Positions 1-13,129 of a stretch of DNA of 64,000 bases are shown one piece after another. A program made the position numbers and the translations under genes. Source of the stretch: Ophiostoma sp. CBS 140.51 (lineage: Eukaryota > Ascomycota > Sordariomycetes > Ophiostomatales > Ophiostomataceae); contig JANSLP010000100.1 in the NCBI GenBank assembly GCA_029298735.1, positions 33,366 to 97,365 of the forward strand, in the 5' to 3' direction. The notes beneath the pieces are model-generated. The model worked only from the letters and a program-made list of their open reading frames with translations, was not told where the DNA came from and searched no databases. Each line of letters starts with the position of its first letter. Within the stretch, counting starts at the first letter, position 1.

Positions 1-675
1 AGGTGGCTGTTGTGGCTGTCGTCTGGTGCCAGGCAGGCACCAACTAATACCATCGAAGCCAGCAGCATGGTCGGTGCTGTGGCGGGCGTGAAAGATGGTC
101 CATGGATGGTCGGGCTGTTGGGGTACCAGAAGGACCAGAAAAGGGCCAGGCACTTGTGGATGTTGGCGGGGCGGAAGAAGTCGTAGCAGAGCGTTTCCAT
201 GGCCGGAGACCAGCCTTCGTCGACCTTGCTTTTTGTCGACTTCTTGCCAGGATTTGTTTTGGAGGTTGTTCCCTTTGTTGACTTTGCGCGTCCCTGCCGG
301 GCTAAAGTGACCTCGCGGATCTGCGAGACAATGTCGTGCGTCTTGGCCAGCAGGCGTGTGTTGTCGTCGTCGTCGGTGGCCGCGGCACCTAGAGCCAGAG
401 GCGACCATCCAGACCATGCGAGGCTGGCAGCAGACCGGCCACCGAGACCGCTGGCGTTGACGCGACCCATGCCTAAGATGAGCTTCTCCTGGCCGACCTG
501 GGCAATGGTGCGGCGCTGTTCTTGGCTGCCGCAGTGGAAGGAGTCGACGAGGCCGCTGGTGCGTGTGATGCGCTCGAGGAACGAGAACTCGCACAGTGCC
601 GATAGGTCGACCTCGGTTGGACGGCGGATAAGACGCAGCATAAGAGCAGAAGATTGCTGGAAAGACTGCTGCTGG

Positions 676-710
<35 letters not shown>

Positions 711-1652
711 AATGTGGTGGTATGTGGCGGTGGGTTGAAGATATGTGTACTGCATGTAGTCCGGCTGTGGTGGCATCATGGATGGAGCTGTTGTCGTCGC
801 CATGGATGTAGAGGCTGCTGCTGCATCGGCTGGGTTCATGCCGACATTAAAGACGTCCGTCAAGTCACCGGTCGGTGCACTGAGACCGAGGTCCATATTC
901 AGGTCCAGGTTGTCGACAGTCACGCCGTCCATGCCGACAGCATTCATGTCTACGCTGTCCAAGATCCAATCAATCTCGTTGGATGTGAACAGAGGTAAAG
1001 ACGGATCGATATGTTGTTGCTGTTGCTGAGGCGTGTTGTCTGCATCGCCAACGATACTTGTTGTGCTGGCCGAGCTATTTGTCCGAGCTGCGCCGGCGAC
1101 GCTGGCCGTCCCCGTACTTGTCGACTCGGAGGATGCTGGCGACGTGGTGTCCATGGTGTCGACGATTGTGTCCACAGAAGGGTCTGGAATGCTGACGATC
1201 GTGTCCACGGTTCCATTCGCTAATGTTGTCGAGGAAGTCGTTGGCACCGCACGGGTGTAGGTGCACGTCCGCTTGCTTCGGACACAAGTCTCGCACGGGT
1301 CGGTAAAGGTACAGGCGCGCTTGAGACGACAGCAACGGTCGCAGGCTTGCGGTTTGCGGCCGCGCGTCTTGGGCACGACCTGCGGTGTCTCGAGAGCCTG
1401 GCGTCGACGGACAGCACATGTCGTCCAGTGGCGCTTGAGCGAGTCGCTGCGGTTGAAGAGGCGGGCACAGAAGAGACAGGCGAAGCCCTTGTGCTTGGGG
1501 TCTTTCTTGCGCACCTTGGCATTGGACGGCGGTGCTGTTGAGGCCGTCGTTGGTGTTGTCGTCAAAGAAGATGTCGTCGAAGTCGATGCATCCCTCAAAG
1601 GATCCATTGCGGCCGTTGCATCCAACGGCCGCTTCGCGTCGGTCGTCTCCAT
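1..1652 (-). CDS. C2H2/C2HC + Zn2Cys6 dual zinc-finger transcription factor, 3' end beyond window
   Basis: Open frame from ATG 1652 through the window edge (about 550 codons seen, no stop). The N-terminus holds a single classical-type finger at about residues 59-79 (C-x2-C-x12-H-x3-C, so the last ligand is Cys rather than His) and a Zn2Cys6 cluster at residues 104-130 with spacing x2/x6/x5/x2/x6. Then follow a Ser/Thr-rich region, a Gln tract of about 10 residues (CTG repeat on the + strand near 678-710), and near the window edge the start of the fungal-specific regulatory domain (YDFF...HGPSF...MVLVGACLAPDD). Dual C2H2/C6 regulators are nuclear and control accessory metabolism in ascomycetes. 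The start was chosen because it is the first ATG in frame and leaves a 58-residue N-tail. The neighbouring oxidase lies upstream in the same orientation, so it may be a target, but that is inference. No intron is needed. Confidence 0.85.
678..710 (+). repeat. CTG trinucleotide repeat encoding poly-Gln
   Basis: Near-perfect CTG/TTG run on the + strand; on the minus strand it encodes a Gln tract in the edge-truncated dual zinc-finger regulator. Such tracts are length-variable and common in fungal activation domains. Confidence 0.8.
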
Positions 1653-2656
1653 GGTTGTGGGATAGCGGGAACCAGGCGTCGGATTTCGAAGCCGTTGATG
1701 TCGTTAACCGTGTCAATGTTGTCGCCGTTTTGAAGTCCAAAATAACGACAGTTCAAAGTTGAAGTTCGAAGGAATCCAGTTTAATTACGGATCTCAGCCG
1801 TAGGAAGGAAGGAGCTAGGGGAAGTGAGTGACAGTGAGCGAGACACAATTAGACACAGACAGGGAGAAACTCTCTTTCGTCCTTCAGTATTCCTTCTCGG
1901 TGGAATCTGGGGAACCAAAGACAAGCGAAGAAAAGGAGAGAAATGCGGGGAAGTTGACTGGCCACCCGATTTCGAAAGAGCAAGAAAGCCAAAAGAGAGG
2001 AGCCCAAAAAAAGCCAAGAGCGGCGAGCCTGCCTGTTGAGGCCTGTTGAGGGCTGCGAGTGGCTGGCACTAAGGCAAGTGGAAAAAGTGTAAATAGTGGG
2101 AATGGAAGGTGCGACGGGCGATGCACTGCAAATGCAGCTGAAAAACAGTGCAAAACTGCTGCGAGACGAGGAAGGCGAGACTGGCCTCGAAGTCGGAGTA
2201 GCGCGAATTGGCAGGTGCGAACGCGCGAATGGGGGATCGCGCTTTCCCTCCCAAAGCTCAGAAGTCCTGGGTCGCCACCCAGCCGCCCCTTTGGCCCCAA
2301 AGAACCAAAACGCCCCCTAAGAAAAAGCAACTTCTTGTTGGTCCATCACAAAGACACAATGGAAATCCGAAATAACTCCAACGAACCGCACCAAACGCAC
2401 ACAAGCGCACCCAAGGCATCCAAACCTGGTCATGCACCTTTCGACCGGCCAAGCCCGAATGCTGTACCACATGCCTGGGTCGGACAAGATGTGATAGCGG
2501 GATATTCCCACACATCCCTTGCCCCGTTGTTTCTGTTTCTGAAGTGAGTTGTTGACATCGTGACTTGATTTACTTGCAGGTGGTGCTTCAATTGGCTTTG
2601 TATTTAATGTTGATACTGATTGATTCTCTGCTTTCTATGTACAGCCTGCTACGCAT
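1653..2656. promoter_or_regulatory. Upstream region of the dual zinc-finger regulator / downstream of the oxidase
   Basis: No credible ORF on either strand. Holds one copy of GAATCTGGGGAA at 1903-1914 (251 bp upstream of the regulator start), a perfect tandem decamer GCCTGTTGAG at 2031-2050, and a C-rich stretch near 2280-2320 with repeated CCCC-AAA blocks. The oxidase terminator should lie near 2560-2656, but I see no decisive signal. Confidence 0.5.
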
Positions 2657-5062
<2,406 letters not shown>

Positions 5063-6010
5063 TCACCCAGCACCCACACACAAATAATACCCGCCCCACA
5101 GCTCACCACAACGTACCCGGCACAGGTTACTTGCCAACAAGGCCAGCTGTGATGGACCCTCGCAGACAGCCGTGTCGTCGCTGGTGTTGCCAATGCGGGT
5201 GTTCCATAGACGCAGGTCGTCTTTGGAGATACCGGCTGCCTCGGCCACTGTGCGGCACGTGGAGCCTCCACTGTCATCATTCCCTGGTGTGTCTCGTGGC
5301 GTCTTGTACCAGCGGTGGCAGCCGGCGACGATGCCAGGCAGGATAGGTGACGGCGTGGCGGTAGACTCGAGAATCACAGCTGCGGCTGCCGGTGTTGCTG
5401 CTGTTGCAGGTGTTGGGGAGACGGCGTCGGCTGCCACTGTGCCGGCAACAGTCAAGGTTTCTGTCTGCGTGTGGATAAGTGTCTGCGTTACCGTGGCTGT
5501 CTTTGTCGTGACCGAAGGTGCTTTAGTGATGGTTGCTGTGGATGTTACCGTCTGTGTTGGCATGTCGACGGCCGTCCCGTTGGCCACCCCCACCGTTCTT
5601 GTCATTATCGCCGTCTCCCACTTCGTTGCCGTCAAGATCAAACGACACGTTGACGGTACTGGCGTCGGTGACGGCGACATGCAGATTGTGCAGACAGGAC
5701 ATACAGGACAGGCCGTACCACCACCTTCCTCGCCTGTTGGCTTTGAGGCAATGGCACCGCCGGGTGTACCCTGCCCCGGATTACATGTCCCTGCTGACAG
5801 ATCACAGCCCTTTCCGCAGTAGGTATCACCGCTGCCACAGTAGCCATGGGCAGAACAGCAAGTGCCCCAGGTCGAGCCGGCGCAAGTCAAGCCAGTGCTG
5901 CCACCACAGGTGCCGTCGGGGCTCACCTGGAGGGCGCTGGACACTACGGCTGAGAAAAGTAGTGCTTGAATGGCAATTGAGGCCCAACGTAGCCGTCGTA
6001 GTCGAGGCAT
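5063..6010 (-). CDS. Secreted chitin-binding protein: CBM18 (hevein) domain plus Thr/Ser linker and C-terminal LysM-like domain
   Basis: 315 residues from ATG 6010. The signal peptide is about residues 1-26 (basic start, then hydrophobic SIAIQALLFSAVVSSA). Residues 35-76 carry the eight-Cys hevein pattern (C35, C43, C51-C52, C58, C65, C69, C76) with the GYCGSGDTYC core that binds GlcNAc oligomers. A Cys-rich patch CPVCPVCTIC (101-110) and a long Thr/Ser/Val linker follow. The last 90 residues look like a fungal LysM: CHRWYKT, then TCRTVAEAAGISKDDLRLWN, and a terminal GELWGGYYLCVGAG. The segment between WNTRIGN and GELWGG is about 27 residues longer than usual, so a small unrecognised intron or a loop insertion is possible. 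CBM18/LysM proteins act extracellularly on fungal or host chitin. The ATG upstream at 6316 was rejected because it would bury the signal peptide. Confidence 0.8.
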   Translation of the reverse strand: MPRLRRLRWASIAIQALLFSAVVSSALQVSPDGTCGGSTGLTCAGSTWGTCCSAHGYCGSGDTYCGKGCDLSAGTCNPGQGTPGGAIASKPTGEEGGGTACPVCPVCTICMSPSPTPVPSTCRLILTATKWETAIMTRTVGVANGTAVDMPTQTVTSTATITKAPSVTTKTATVTQTLIHTQTETLTVAGTVAADAVSPTPATAATPAAAAVILESTATPSPILPGIVAGCHRWYKTPRDTPGNDDSGGSTCRTVAEAAGISKDDLRLWNTRIGNTSDDTAVCEGPSQLALLASNLCRVRCGELWGGYYLCVGAG

Positions 6011-6343
6011 AATCGTGTCGTAAGTGATGCTTGAAGCATAAAATGACACACTGTTGTCACGCAAGCGTAGCCGAGGGCGTATGTGCTCTCTTATTGTATG
6101 CTTTTTCTCGCATGGGTACCAGTGCCGTGCTTGCCGGGTAGTCAACCACAAGGCGGTGGACATGGCATATGGCGGCACAGTAATTAAGATAAACGAGCTA
6201 GGTGAACTAATCGGGATATTCTCCAGGGCGCGGTAAAAAGCTTGTTCTATTAATCTATCTATATATGCCCGGGAAATAAAACCAAACAATAGAAGAAACG
6301 TTACCGTGCCGCTCATCCCAGGCGGTACGATCCAGAAGCGTTG
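6011..6343. promoter_or_regulatory. Promoter of the chitin-binding protein
   Basis: 333 bp between the secreted protein start and the stop of the upstream regulator on the same strand. No ORF or conspicuous repeat; AT-rich around 6175-6300. Confidence 0.4.
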
Positions 6344-7540
6344 TTACGCATCTCGTAACATGGCCGAGAATGGATAGATGGACATGACCCTTGCCATGGC
6401 CTTGGCGTCAAGATGGCCAGGGTATTCTGTTTCCAGTTGAGATCTTGCACTCGTACCCTGATGCCCTGATCTTGGTGTGCTCAGATATAGCTGCGTAAGC
6501 CGTACCAAAACGCGAGCCATCGGATGTTCAGAACTCTCGCCGGAGGTAGCGATGGCGGTCTCTATTGTTGGCTGTCTTTGTGATTGAATGCCATGCTCTG
6601 CATCTTCCAGGAGACCGTAGATGATCCCAAAGCAAGTCGTTGGGTCTGGTTTTGTCACTGGTAGTGCACTCTCCAGATCAAAGCAAGGTGGCTCATCGCG
6701 TCCCTCAGATAACGCCGTCTTGACGGCTTCCCAGCGTGCCCACGCAATACATGACCAGTACAAAACTGGTCGTGGTGTCTGGGGTCGGTGCAAACCCAGA
6801 GATATGGCCATAGTGCATGCTGCCGTGACCATCACAGGAGCTTGGAGGTCGGCCAGCTCCGGACAGCATAGCAGGAGAAGCAGAGCCTGCAGAGTCGACA
6901 TTGACGGCCGTGCACACAGGTCGTGCGCATCAAAACATTGCCGAACGGATTCGATAATGCCGGATAAAAGCTCTGTAGTGTCCACATTAGGGTTTGTCAA
7001 CGCAGATAACAAGCAGACGGCACGCGTGAGAAGCGGAGCAGCAAACGGTGTCCGGCCGACAAGATCGGCTCGCTCAACAACAGGCCAGCTCGGTGCAATA
7101 GCATTAAAGTACCTGGAACGTTAGTTAAGGTCACACTTGTCTGACGTGGAGCATCGCTTACCAGTCCAGCAGCGGTATTAATGGTGCCTGAAGTTGTTGG
7201 GGCAGGTCCAGACTGTAGCTGCCAGTCGAGCTGTCGTCGTTGGATGAGTTTCCACCGCCATGGGCTGTCTGCTCCGACAGGACCTTCCTCCGCTGCGGGA
7301 TGGCCTGGCTATCGGCGGTGTTGTCTGTAGTGCTGCTAGTAGAGAATGTGCACTCAATTTTCCGGCGCGTGCAATTGGCACAAGGGATACCTTGTAAACA
7401 TCTGGGTGGCCGTGATGAGTAAGAGTTGCCGGATAGCAGCTGTGGGTTTCACGCATCACTTACCGCTTTTTGGATGCCTTGCACTGGTCGCATGCTACGG
7501 ATGCGCGCAGTCGTTTTGGGTTGGGTGCGTCGAGAGGCAT
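6344..7540 (-). CDS. Short Zn2Cys6 transcription factor, three exons
   Basis: Spliced model: exons 7464-7540, 7162-7401 and 6344-7112, introns of 62 and 49 bp with GTAAGT/GTAAGC donors and CAG acceptors; total 361 residues. Splicing restores a perfect zinc cluster at residues 17-43 (C-x2-C-x6-C-x5-C-x2-C-x6-C, starting ACDQCKASKKRC), which no single open frame shows. The second junction yields the typical LLDWYFNAIAPSWPVVER start of the regulatory domain, followed by the helical TACTMAISLGLHRP segment. Intron 1 lies inside the zinc cluster just before the third Cys. At 361 residues it is shorter than most family members (500-900), resembling compact pathway-specific regulators. It is tandem with the chitin-binding protein and oxidase on the same strand; whether it controls them is unknown. 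Confidence 0.85.
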
Positions 7541-9383
7541 TACGGAAATTAATCATGAGAAGAGTGGAAGGAGAAATATGCCAAGAGAGGGAGAAGTAAA
7601 CCGCAGTCTTGCAAAAGTATTGACATTTTAGCATCGAATTTGTACGCCAGCAGCGTCCTTCAGCTGTGGAGGCTCCACACTTATGTCTAGCGGCCTCGGT
7701 CAACGGAGTTATTGCAGTAAATGAAGCTACGAGCATCGTCTAACATGTCTATTTTGAATAATCATTTTATTGTCAACAATGATGCACTTATAGCCCATAT
7801 TTAACATAAGGGCTATATCTGCATGGCGATGCTTACAACAAGTTTGGGAACTGGTCTGCTGTTCTTCGACTTTATGAAAAGGCCATCGTAGTCAACTCTG
7901 TCATTTTTACCATGCTTCTCAATAGACTTATTCACGCCATCTGTCGTCTTCGTCGTCACTGACACTATCACTATAGACACTACTAGCTCTGAATCGTCCG
8001 TCAAATCTGTCATAGCTGTCATCGCTGTTATTAGAAATCCTTCCTATTTACGGGAGGTTGCTCGTGTAGCTGAACGGTTGTGTTGTTTCAAGATGAGCAA
8101 AATTCTGCGGTCCGGCAGTGTTCCAAATCCAGAGACATGGATTGGATCTCCTGTGGTCTTGGAAAGAACCATAGGTGATGGGACCCCGAAGCGGCTGGTC
8201 TTTTCGACGACGACATCAGATACATACAGAAGCCTGACCAGCACCAGTTCACTGTGATTTACTATATCATAGTGCAGGGCTGTCCAGCCTGCACCATCAC
8301 ACATATTTAGACACTGTGCACGCTGCTTTGCATTCGCAGGACAGATGCCATTTTCTGGGCTTAGCCTGCATCTAGTTGGCTGCATTTTGAATGGTCGGTT
8401 CTGCGGCAAAAGATGATGAAAATGATTGGTCGGAGATGCGAAGTTATTGACTACTGGGGCCATATTGATGGCGCGGAATCTGTTGTCACTGACATCGCCG
8501 AGATGCTTGGGGGCACTGGGAAGCTGTGCTCGGGGTCTAACAACCCATTCTGTCTGCCCTTACTCCCCGTTGGTTGCTCAGTGGACAACGAAATGTTGGA
8601 CGCATTCGGCATGGCACACTTGAAGAAGGAAGAGTGCGTAGCCCTGATGAGGATGTTCAACGGCTCTACACTACAACTCAAAGTAAACAAAGTTATTGTC
8701 CTACCGAATCTTGTTGAATGCCTGAAGCGTATCAAGTTGGCAATTTGGGTGTCCCTCTCATATACGAAGTTCAATCGAGTACTTGAAGTGCCACTGGAGC
8801 TGGAGGAGCAGGTTATTTACTTGGGACAATGCCCATAATCACAATGTGCACAGTAGGGACGGATTGTAGATGGTATAGTTTACAGTAAAGTAAAAACTCT
8901 AAAATTGGTCATCAATTTATTCCTTTGTTTTCACACTCAAATTCAAACAAACCAACTGCTACATACATATAACTTCACCCTGTGATGATCATCTCTCTAA
9001 ATTTTGTGCATCATTTTATCATAAATCAGAGCACATAATTTGAGTACTAGCATTTTCAAGTACCCCTTAACAGGAATGGACATGAGGCAGCCTTTATCTA
9101 CAGCCTTGAGTTGATATCGTTAATAGTGGCGAGGCAGGCTCGAAATGGAACGGTTGGTACTCTGAGGTTTGGTATCCACTACTGGACGTGTGGCCAATTG
9201 GCACCAAGGTTTTGCGGTGATTGTCTTGGATTTTGGAAGCCAATAAATAGGCTGTAAGCAGAGCATTTAGCGCTCTGTCTTGACTCTTTTTGTTGATTCG
9301 TACTCTCACCTTTTCATTTCATTCTTACACTTACATTTACATTATCATTATGCACCTCCAATTTCCACCTCTATGACATAAAA
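7541..9383. other. AT-rich intergenic region containing a gene relic
   Basis: 1.84 kb between divergent regulators. The only protein-like signal is the ankyrin-like relic at 8044-8463. The rest (7740-8040 and 8840-9350) is AT-rich with no coding potential that I recognise. The 8413-8838 plus-strand frame overlaps the relic antisense and has no recognisable motif. Confidence 0.5.
8044..8463 (-). pseudogene. Decayed ankyrin-repeat-like gene fragment
   Basis: Minus-strand frame of 139 codons. Residues about 58-98 read DGAGWTALHYDIVNHSELVL and continue RLLYVSD...EKTSRFGVPSPM, close to an ankyrin repeat core (G-TALH-A...VVRLLL...D...D-FG-SPL) with several hallmark residues replaced. The same strand upstream (8464-8838) is broken by several stops in every frame, and no start, partner repeat or second domain survives, so this looks like a remnant of a larger ankyrin protein. 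It could also be the tail of a gene with unrecognised introns. Confidence 0.4.
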
Positions 9384-11451
9384 ATGAAGAACACAGTCGT
9401 TACGTGCGACTCGTGTAAGAAGTGAGTATTAATTGCCTCATTCCACACTAGTTTACCGCTGACCATCAAGACTCAAGCTCAAGTGCGGCTGGGATCGTTC
9501 ACCGTCCTTCCAGCCATCGTGCGCGCGCTGCCAGACATATGGGTTGCCATGTATATTTGGCGGCTCAGCATGGACGGCAGCCGCCGTCAAAGAGGTCGTC
9601 GCGTCCTTTCCTGGCGCACCGTCACGGCGACTCTTCTGGGGCGCCGCATCCAATGCCGGCGGCCATCCTCTGGATCTGCACAGGGAGGCGCCACCGCCAC
9701 CACCACAACCGCACACGCAGCAAGCCGGGTTTGCGCGACCACTGAGTCCAGGGCCAGGGCCAGCAGCAGCACCAATCTCAAGCACGCGGCCTACCACAAC
9801 TACACGCCCAACAACAGCCGTATCTGGAAGAAGCCGCCTGCTGATCAACTCCAATATGCGTTCTCACCTGTACGATGTGTTCTTTGCGCATATCCAGCCA
9901 GTAGTGCCGGTGGTGACGCGGCAGAGCTTGAGTGAAGGGCCAGTACCGACGCTTTTGGATGCTGCTATTCTGGGACTGGCAGCACGACACCACTTATCAA
10001 TCTCGTCGACGCGCGACTTTTTGCACATTCGGGACGTGATTTTGGATGAGCTCAAAGAAACCCTGTGCAATTTTCGACGACCATACACTCCGCAGTTGCA
10101 AACGGTGCAAGCTCTTTTGATTCTTCTCCTTCAGCTTGAGCTCTGCACTCGTACACACGACGACTTGCCTAGTATCTCGCTGCGGGTGGCACTGGCTTGT
10201 CGTATGGCACAGGACTTGGGACTTCACCGGTCTTTTGACAGTGGTCACGAGGAAGATGCTCTGTCTCAGAACATCTGGGCGATGTGTGTGTACGTTGATA
10301 CAGTACATTCGGCTGCATTTGGCCAGACGGCACACATTGCATCATTGGTCACAGAAGGTCTTGCAGAGCATCTCTACCCAACAACAAGAGGTCTGCTGGA
10401 TGCAGCGGATGGCACTCATGACCCGACCCAACGGCAAGAAATGATATCTCGAGCACGCTTCTTGCACATTGTTGGTATTCTGTGCGGCCTGCGACGGATC
10501 TTGAGATGCTTCTTCAGTGTCAACCCATCTAGAATTACTCCTCTACATGACCAAGCAACGGAAACATTTTACGCAATATCCCACTTGCACGAACAGTCGG
10601 ATGATATTATGCACGCCCATCTAGACGCTTACAATGTTGAATCATTACAACTATTTCAACTTCTTGCATCCAATAATCGTGTGCTTTACTCTGTTGGATT
10701 ACGATCAGTGTTGGCCGGCGACGATCCTCTGGTTCTATCCAGCACCACGACACTCGTCGACGATGCATGTCAGATTGTTGAGTGGACAACGCCGGCCGCA
10801 CTCCGAGCTACTATGGGACAGATGATGATTGTTCTTTATGCAACGTCACGATCACTAATGGTCGTGGTCGATGCTCTCCGTGAAGCAAGGCGAGACCCAG
10901 CGGCCTTTCCCCCAGAACAAGTGGCCCGGCTCGAAGCATGCACCGTCCATGCTGTCACTCTGATGGATTTCTTGCTACGAAGCGGCAGTTGGAGTGCTTT
11001 TTGGACACAAGGACATACGATCCAAGCCATCTTGGCTCGCCTCGAACAGGACGACGGTGGAAATGGCGGTCAATTTCTGCACCAGGCAGCTGTTGGTGAA
11101 AACTCTGCACCGGTGGCCATCAGCGACCAACCACAGCAACCGGCTGTCCCTGTTGGCCACAACTTCCCCATGGGTCAGACCGGCAGCGCAGGTATCATTT
11201 ATGCGAGCATGCCAATGATGGACCCTGCCACAATACCAGTTGTCGACAACAGCATGGTCAACATGGAAATGGGAGGCATGAGCAATACGAGCAACAATCT
11301 GTTCCCTTCGACCAACTGGGACGACTTCTTCTTCAACTACGTGCAAGAGTATGGATGGCTGGCGCAGCCTGGGCTCACAGGAGACAACAATGATGGCGAT
11401 ATGTATGCGGACTACGTGTTTGAGGATAACAATAATAACAACGATATGTAG
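9384..11451 (+). CDS. Zn2Cys6 transcription factor, two exons
   Basis: Exon 1 9384-9421, intron 9422-9470 (GTGAGT...AAG), exon 2 9471-11451; 672 residues. The first exon codes only MKNTVVTCDSCKK. Splicing completes a zinc cluster at the extreme N-terminus (C8-x2-C11-x6-C18-x11-C30-x2-C33-x6-C40) with a longer than usual middle loop. Pro-rich sequence follows, then the fungal-specific regulatory domain (FFAHIQPVVPVVTRQS, ALACRMAQDLGLHRSFD). The C-terminus is Asn/Met-rich, ending in DNNNNND-M, typical of activation domains. The gene converges on a sugar transporter with 84 bp between stop codons, so a role in sugar sensing is possible but unproven. The frame is open upstream only to the intron, so the tiny first exon is needed for DNA binding. 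Confidence 0.88.
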
Positions 11452-11535
11452 ATGATGACTTTTAGATACACTGCTAAATTGTACTGCAAAATACGTACTA
11501 ATTTATTATCGCATTTCGTGTTACCGGACCATACC
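11452..11535. terminator. Shared 3' region of convergent regulator and sugar transporter genes
   Basis: Only 84 bp separate the two stop codons, AT-rich (TTTATTATCGC...). The 3' UTRs must overlap or be very short. Confidence 0.4.
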
Positions 11536-13129
11536 TTAAGCATCCATCTCAACGTGTGATACGCTAACCTGGGCCTTCTCGTCGTGTAGCACAACACCGG
11601 TGCACTTGTACCTGGGGAAGTCCTTGACGGAGACGTTCTATGAAAAGTTAGCGGTGTTCAAAAAAATTCAAGAAGAATATAGAGTGACCCACGTTTGCAA
11701 ACATCTCGTCAAGCTCCTCGAGGCTGCGGCCCTTGGTCTCGGGCAGGTAAAAGTAGGCCCAAACGAAGCCGAGAAGAGACAGAGGACCGAAAATGAAGCC
11801 GACCTTGGCGCCAAGGTTGGCGGCGTCGGTGTTGATGAGATAGGGCAGCGCGATCTGAATGACAAGAGTACCAGCCCAGGTGCAGGCCGTGGCCAAACCC
11901 TGGGTACGCGAACGCAGCGTGTTGGACGCCACCTCAGACGTAACTATCCAGGCCACAGGACCCCAGGACCAAGTGAAAACGAAGCCGAACAGGCAAGTGA
12001 AGGCCACCAGACACTGGGCAGCGGCCGTGCTACCAGGATCAGCAGTACCAACAGCAGCGAAAACAAACATGCACACAGCCTGCAGGGCGGCGCCCCACAG
12101 AAGGATCGTGCGGCGGCCAATGTAGCGCACACTGGGGAACATGGCAATGATACCAGCCAGCTGGCAGATCTGCAGGATAATGCTGACGACAAAGGCGTTG
12201 CTGACACCCGAAACGGAGAAGAAGTAGGTGCCGTAAACATTGATAAACGAGATACCAGACAGAACCTGCCAGGTAACGCAGCCGGCAGCAATGTGAGTAC
12301 GGCGAGCATCAGTGCCGCGGAAGATGGCTGTCATCGAGTCCCAAGCCGAGGGAGACGCAGTGGCAATCTGGCGCTCTGCCTGGATGTGAGCGGCAATGTC
12401 CTGGATCTCGTCGACAATGTTCGCGTCGCCGTACTGCTTGCCACGGAGACGGCGGACAGACTTGACGGCCTTTTCCGAGTTGTCCTGGGTCATGAGCCAG
12501 CGGGGGCTCTCGGGGAGGAACCAAACAAAGATGCAGATGATGACGGGGAAGATGAGCTGAGTGAGGAGAGGAATACGGTAGGCCCAGCGGGTGGTCATGG
12601 CGTGCGTGCCCTGGTTGATGCAAACACCCAGAACTTGGCCAATGTTGACGCCCGTCTGGTAGAGACCGATCAAGACACCACGAAGATGAACAGGAGCGAC
12701 TTCACCATTGTAAACGGGCACAAAGTTGGAGGCGAAACCGATACCAGCACCAGCAAAGATACGGCCGACGTAAAGAGCGCCAATATTGGTCGACGTGACC
12801 TGCAGAATGACACCGAGGATAGCAATGGCACCCGCACAGAAAAGACCAATGCGACGACCAAAACGGCTGCCAATATAACCAGAAGCGAAACTAGCGAGAA
12901 CACAGCCAACGATCACAAGACCACCGAGGGCCGTCTGCGTACTGGCAGCAATGCCGTATGTGCCCGTGGCCGCGTCAAAGGTCCCGTAGTCCTCGAGGAA
13001 GGGCGTCATGGCCATGAAGCCGCCCAGCTCACCACTGTCGATGCCAAACAGCAGGGCACCGGACATGACAAACAGGCCGATCAGGATCGGGCGGACCCGG
13101 CTGCCGGTATAATTTGCCGGAGCACTCAT
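11536..13129 (-). CDS. MFS sugar transporter, two exons
   Basis: Exons 11693-13129 and 11536-11637 with a 55-bp intron (GTGGGT...TAG); 512 residues. The intron was placed because readthrough gives an atypical tail, while splicing gives MFANNVSVKDFPRYKCTG, the normal sugar-porter C-terminus. Twelve membrane segments are apparent. Signatures: GSRFGRR (loop 2-3), PESPRWLM (after TM6), PVYNGEVAPVHLRG (TM4-5), PETKGRSLEELDEMF at the end of TM12. These define the fungal sugar porter family: plasma-membrane hexose, disaccharide or quinate uptake by proton symport. The substrate cannot be read from sequence. Two copies of GAATCTGGGGAAGA lie 188 and 492 bp upstream; the CTGGGG core fits the carbon-catabolite repressor CreA/Cre1 consensus SYGGRG. 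Confidence 0.93.

Noticed and set aside
8413..8838. 141-codon plus-strand frame
   Set aside because: Overlaps the ankyrin-like relic antisense; no motif recognised; start and context poor.
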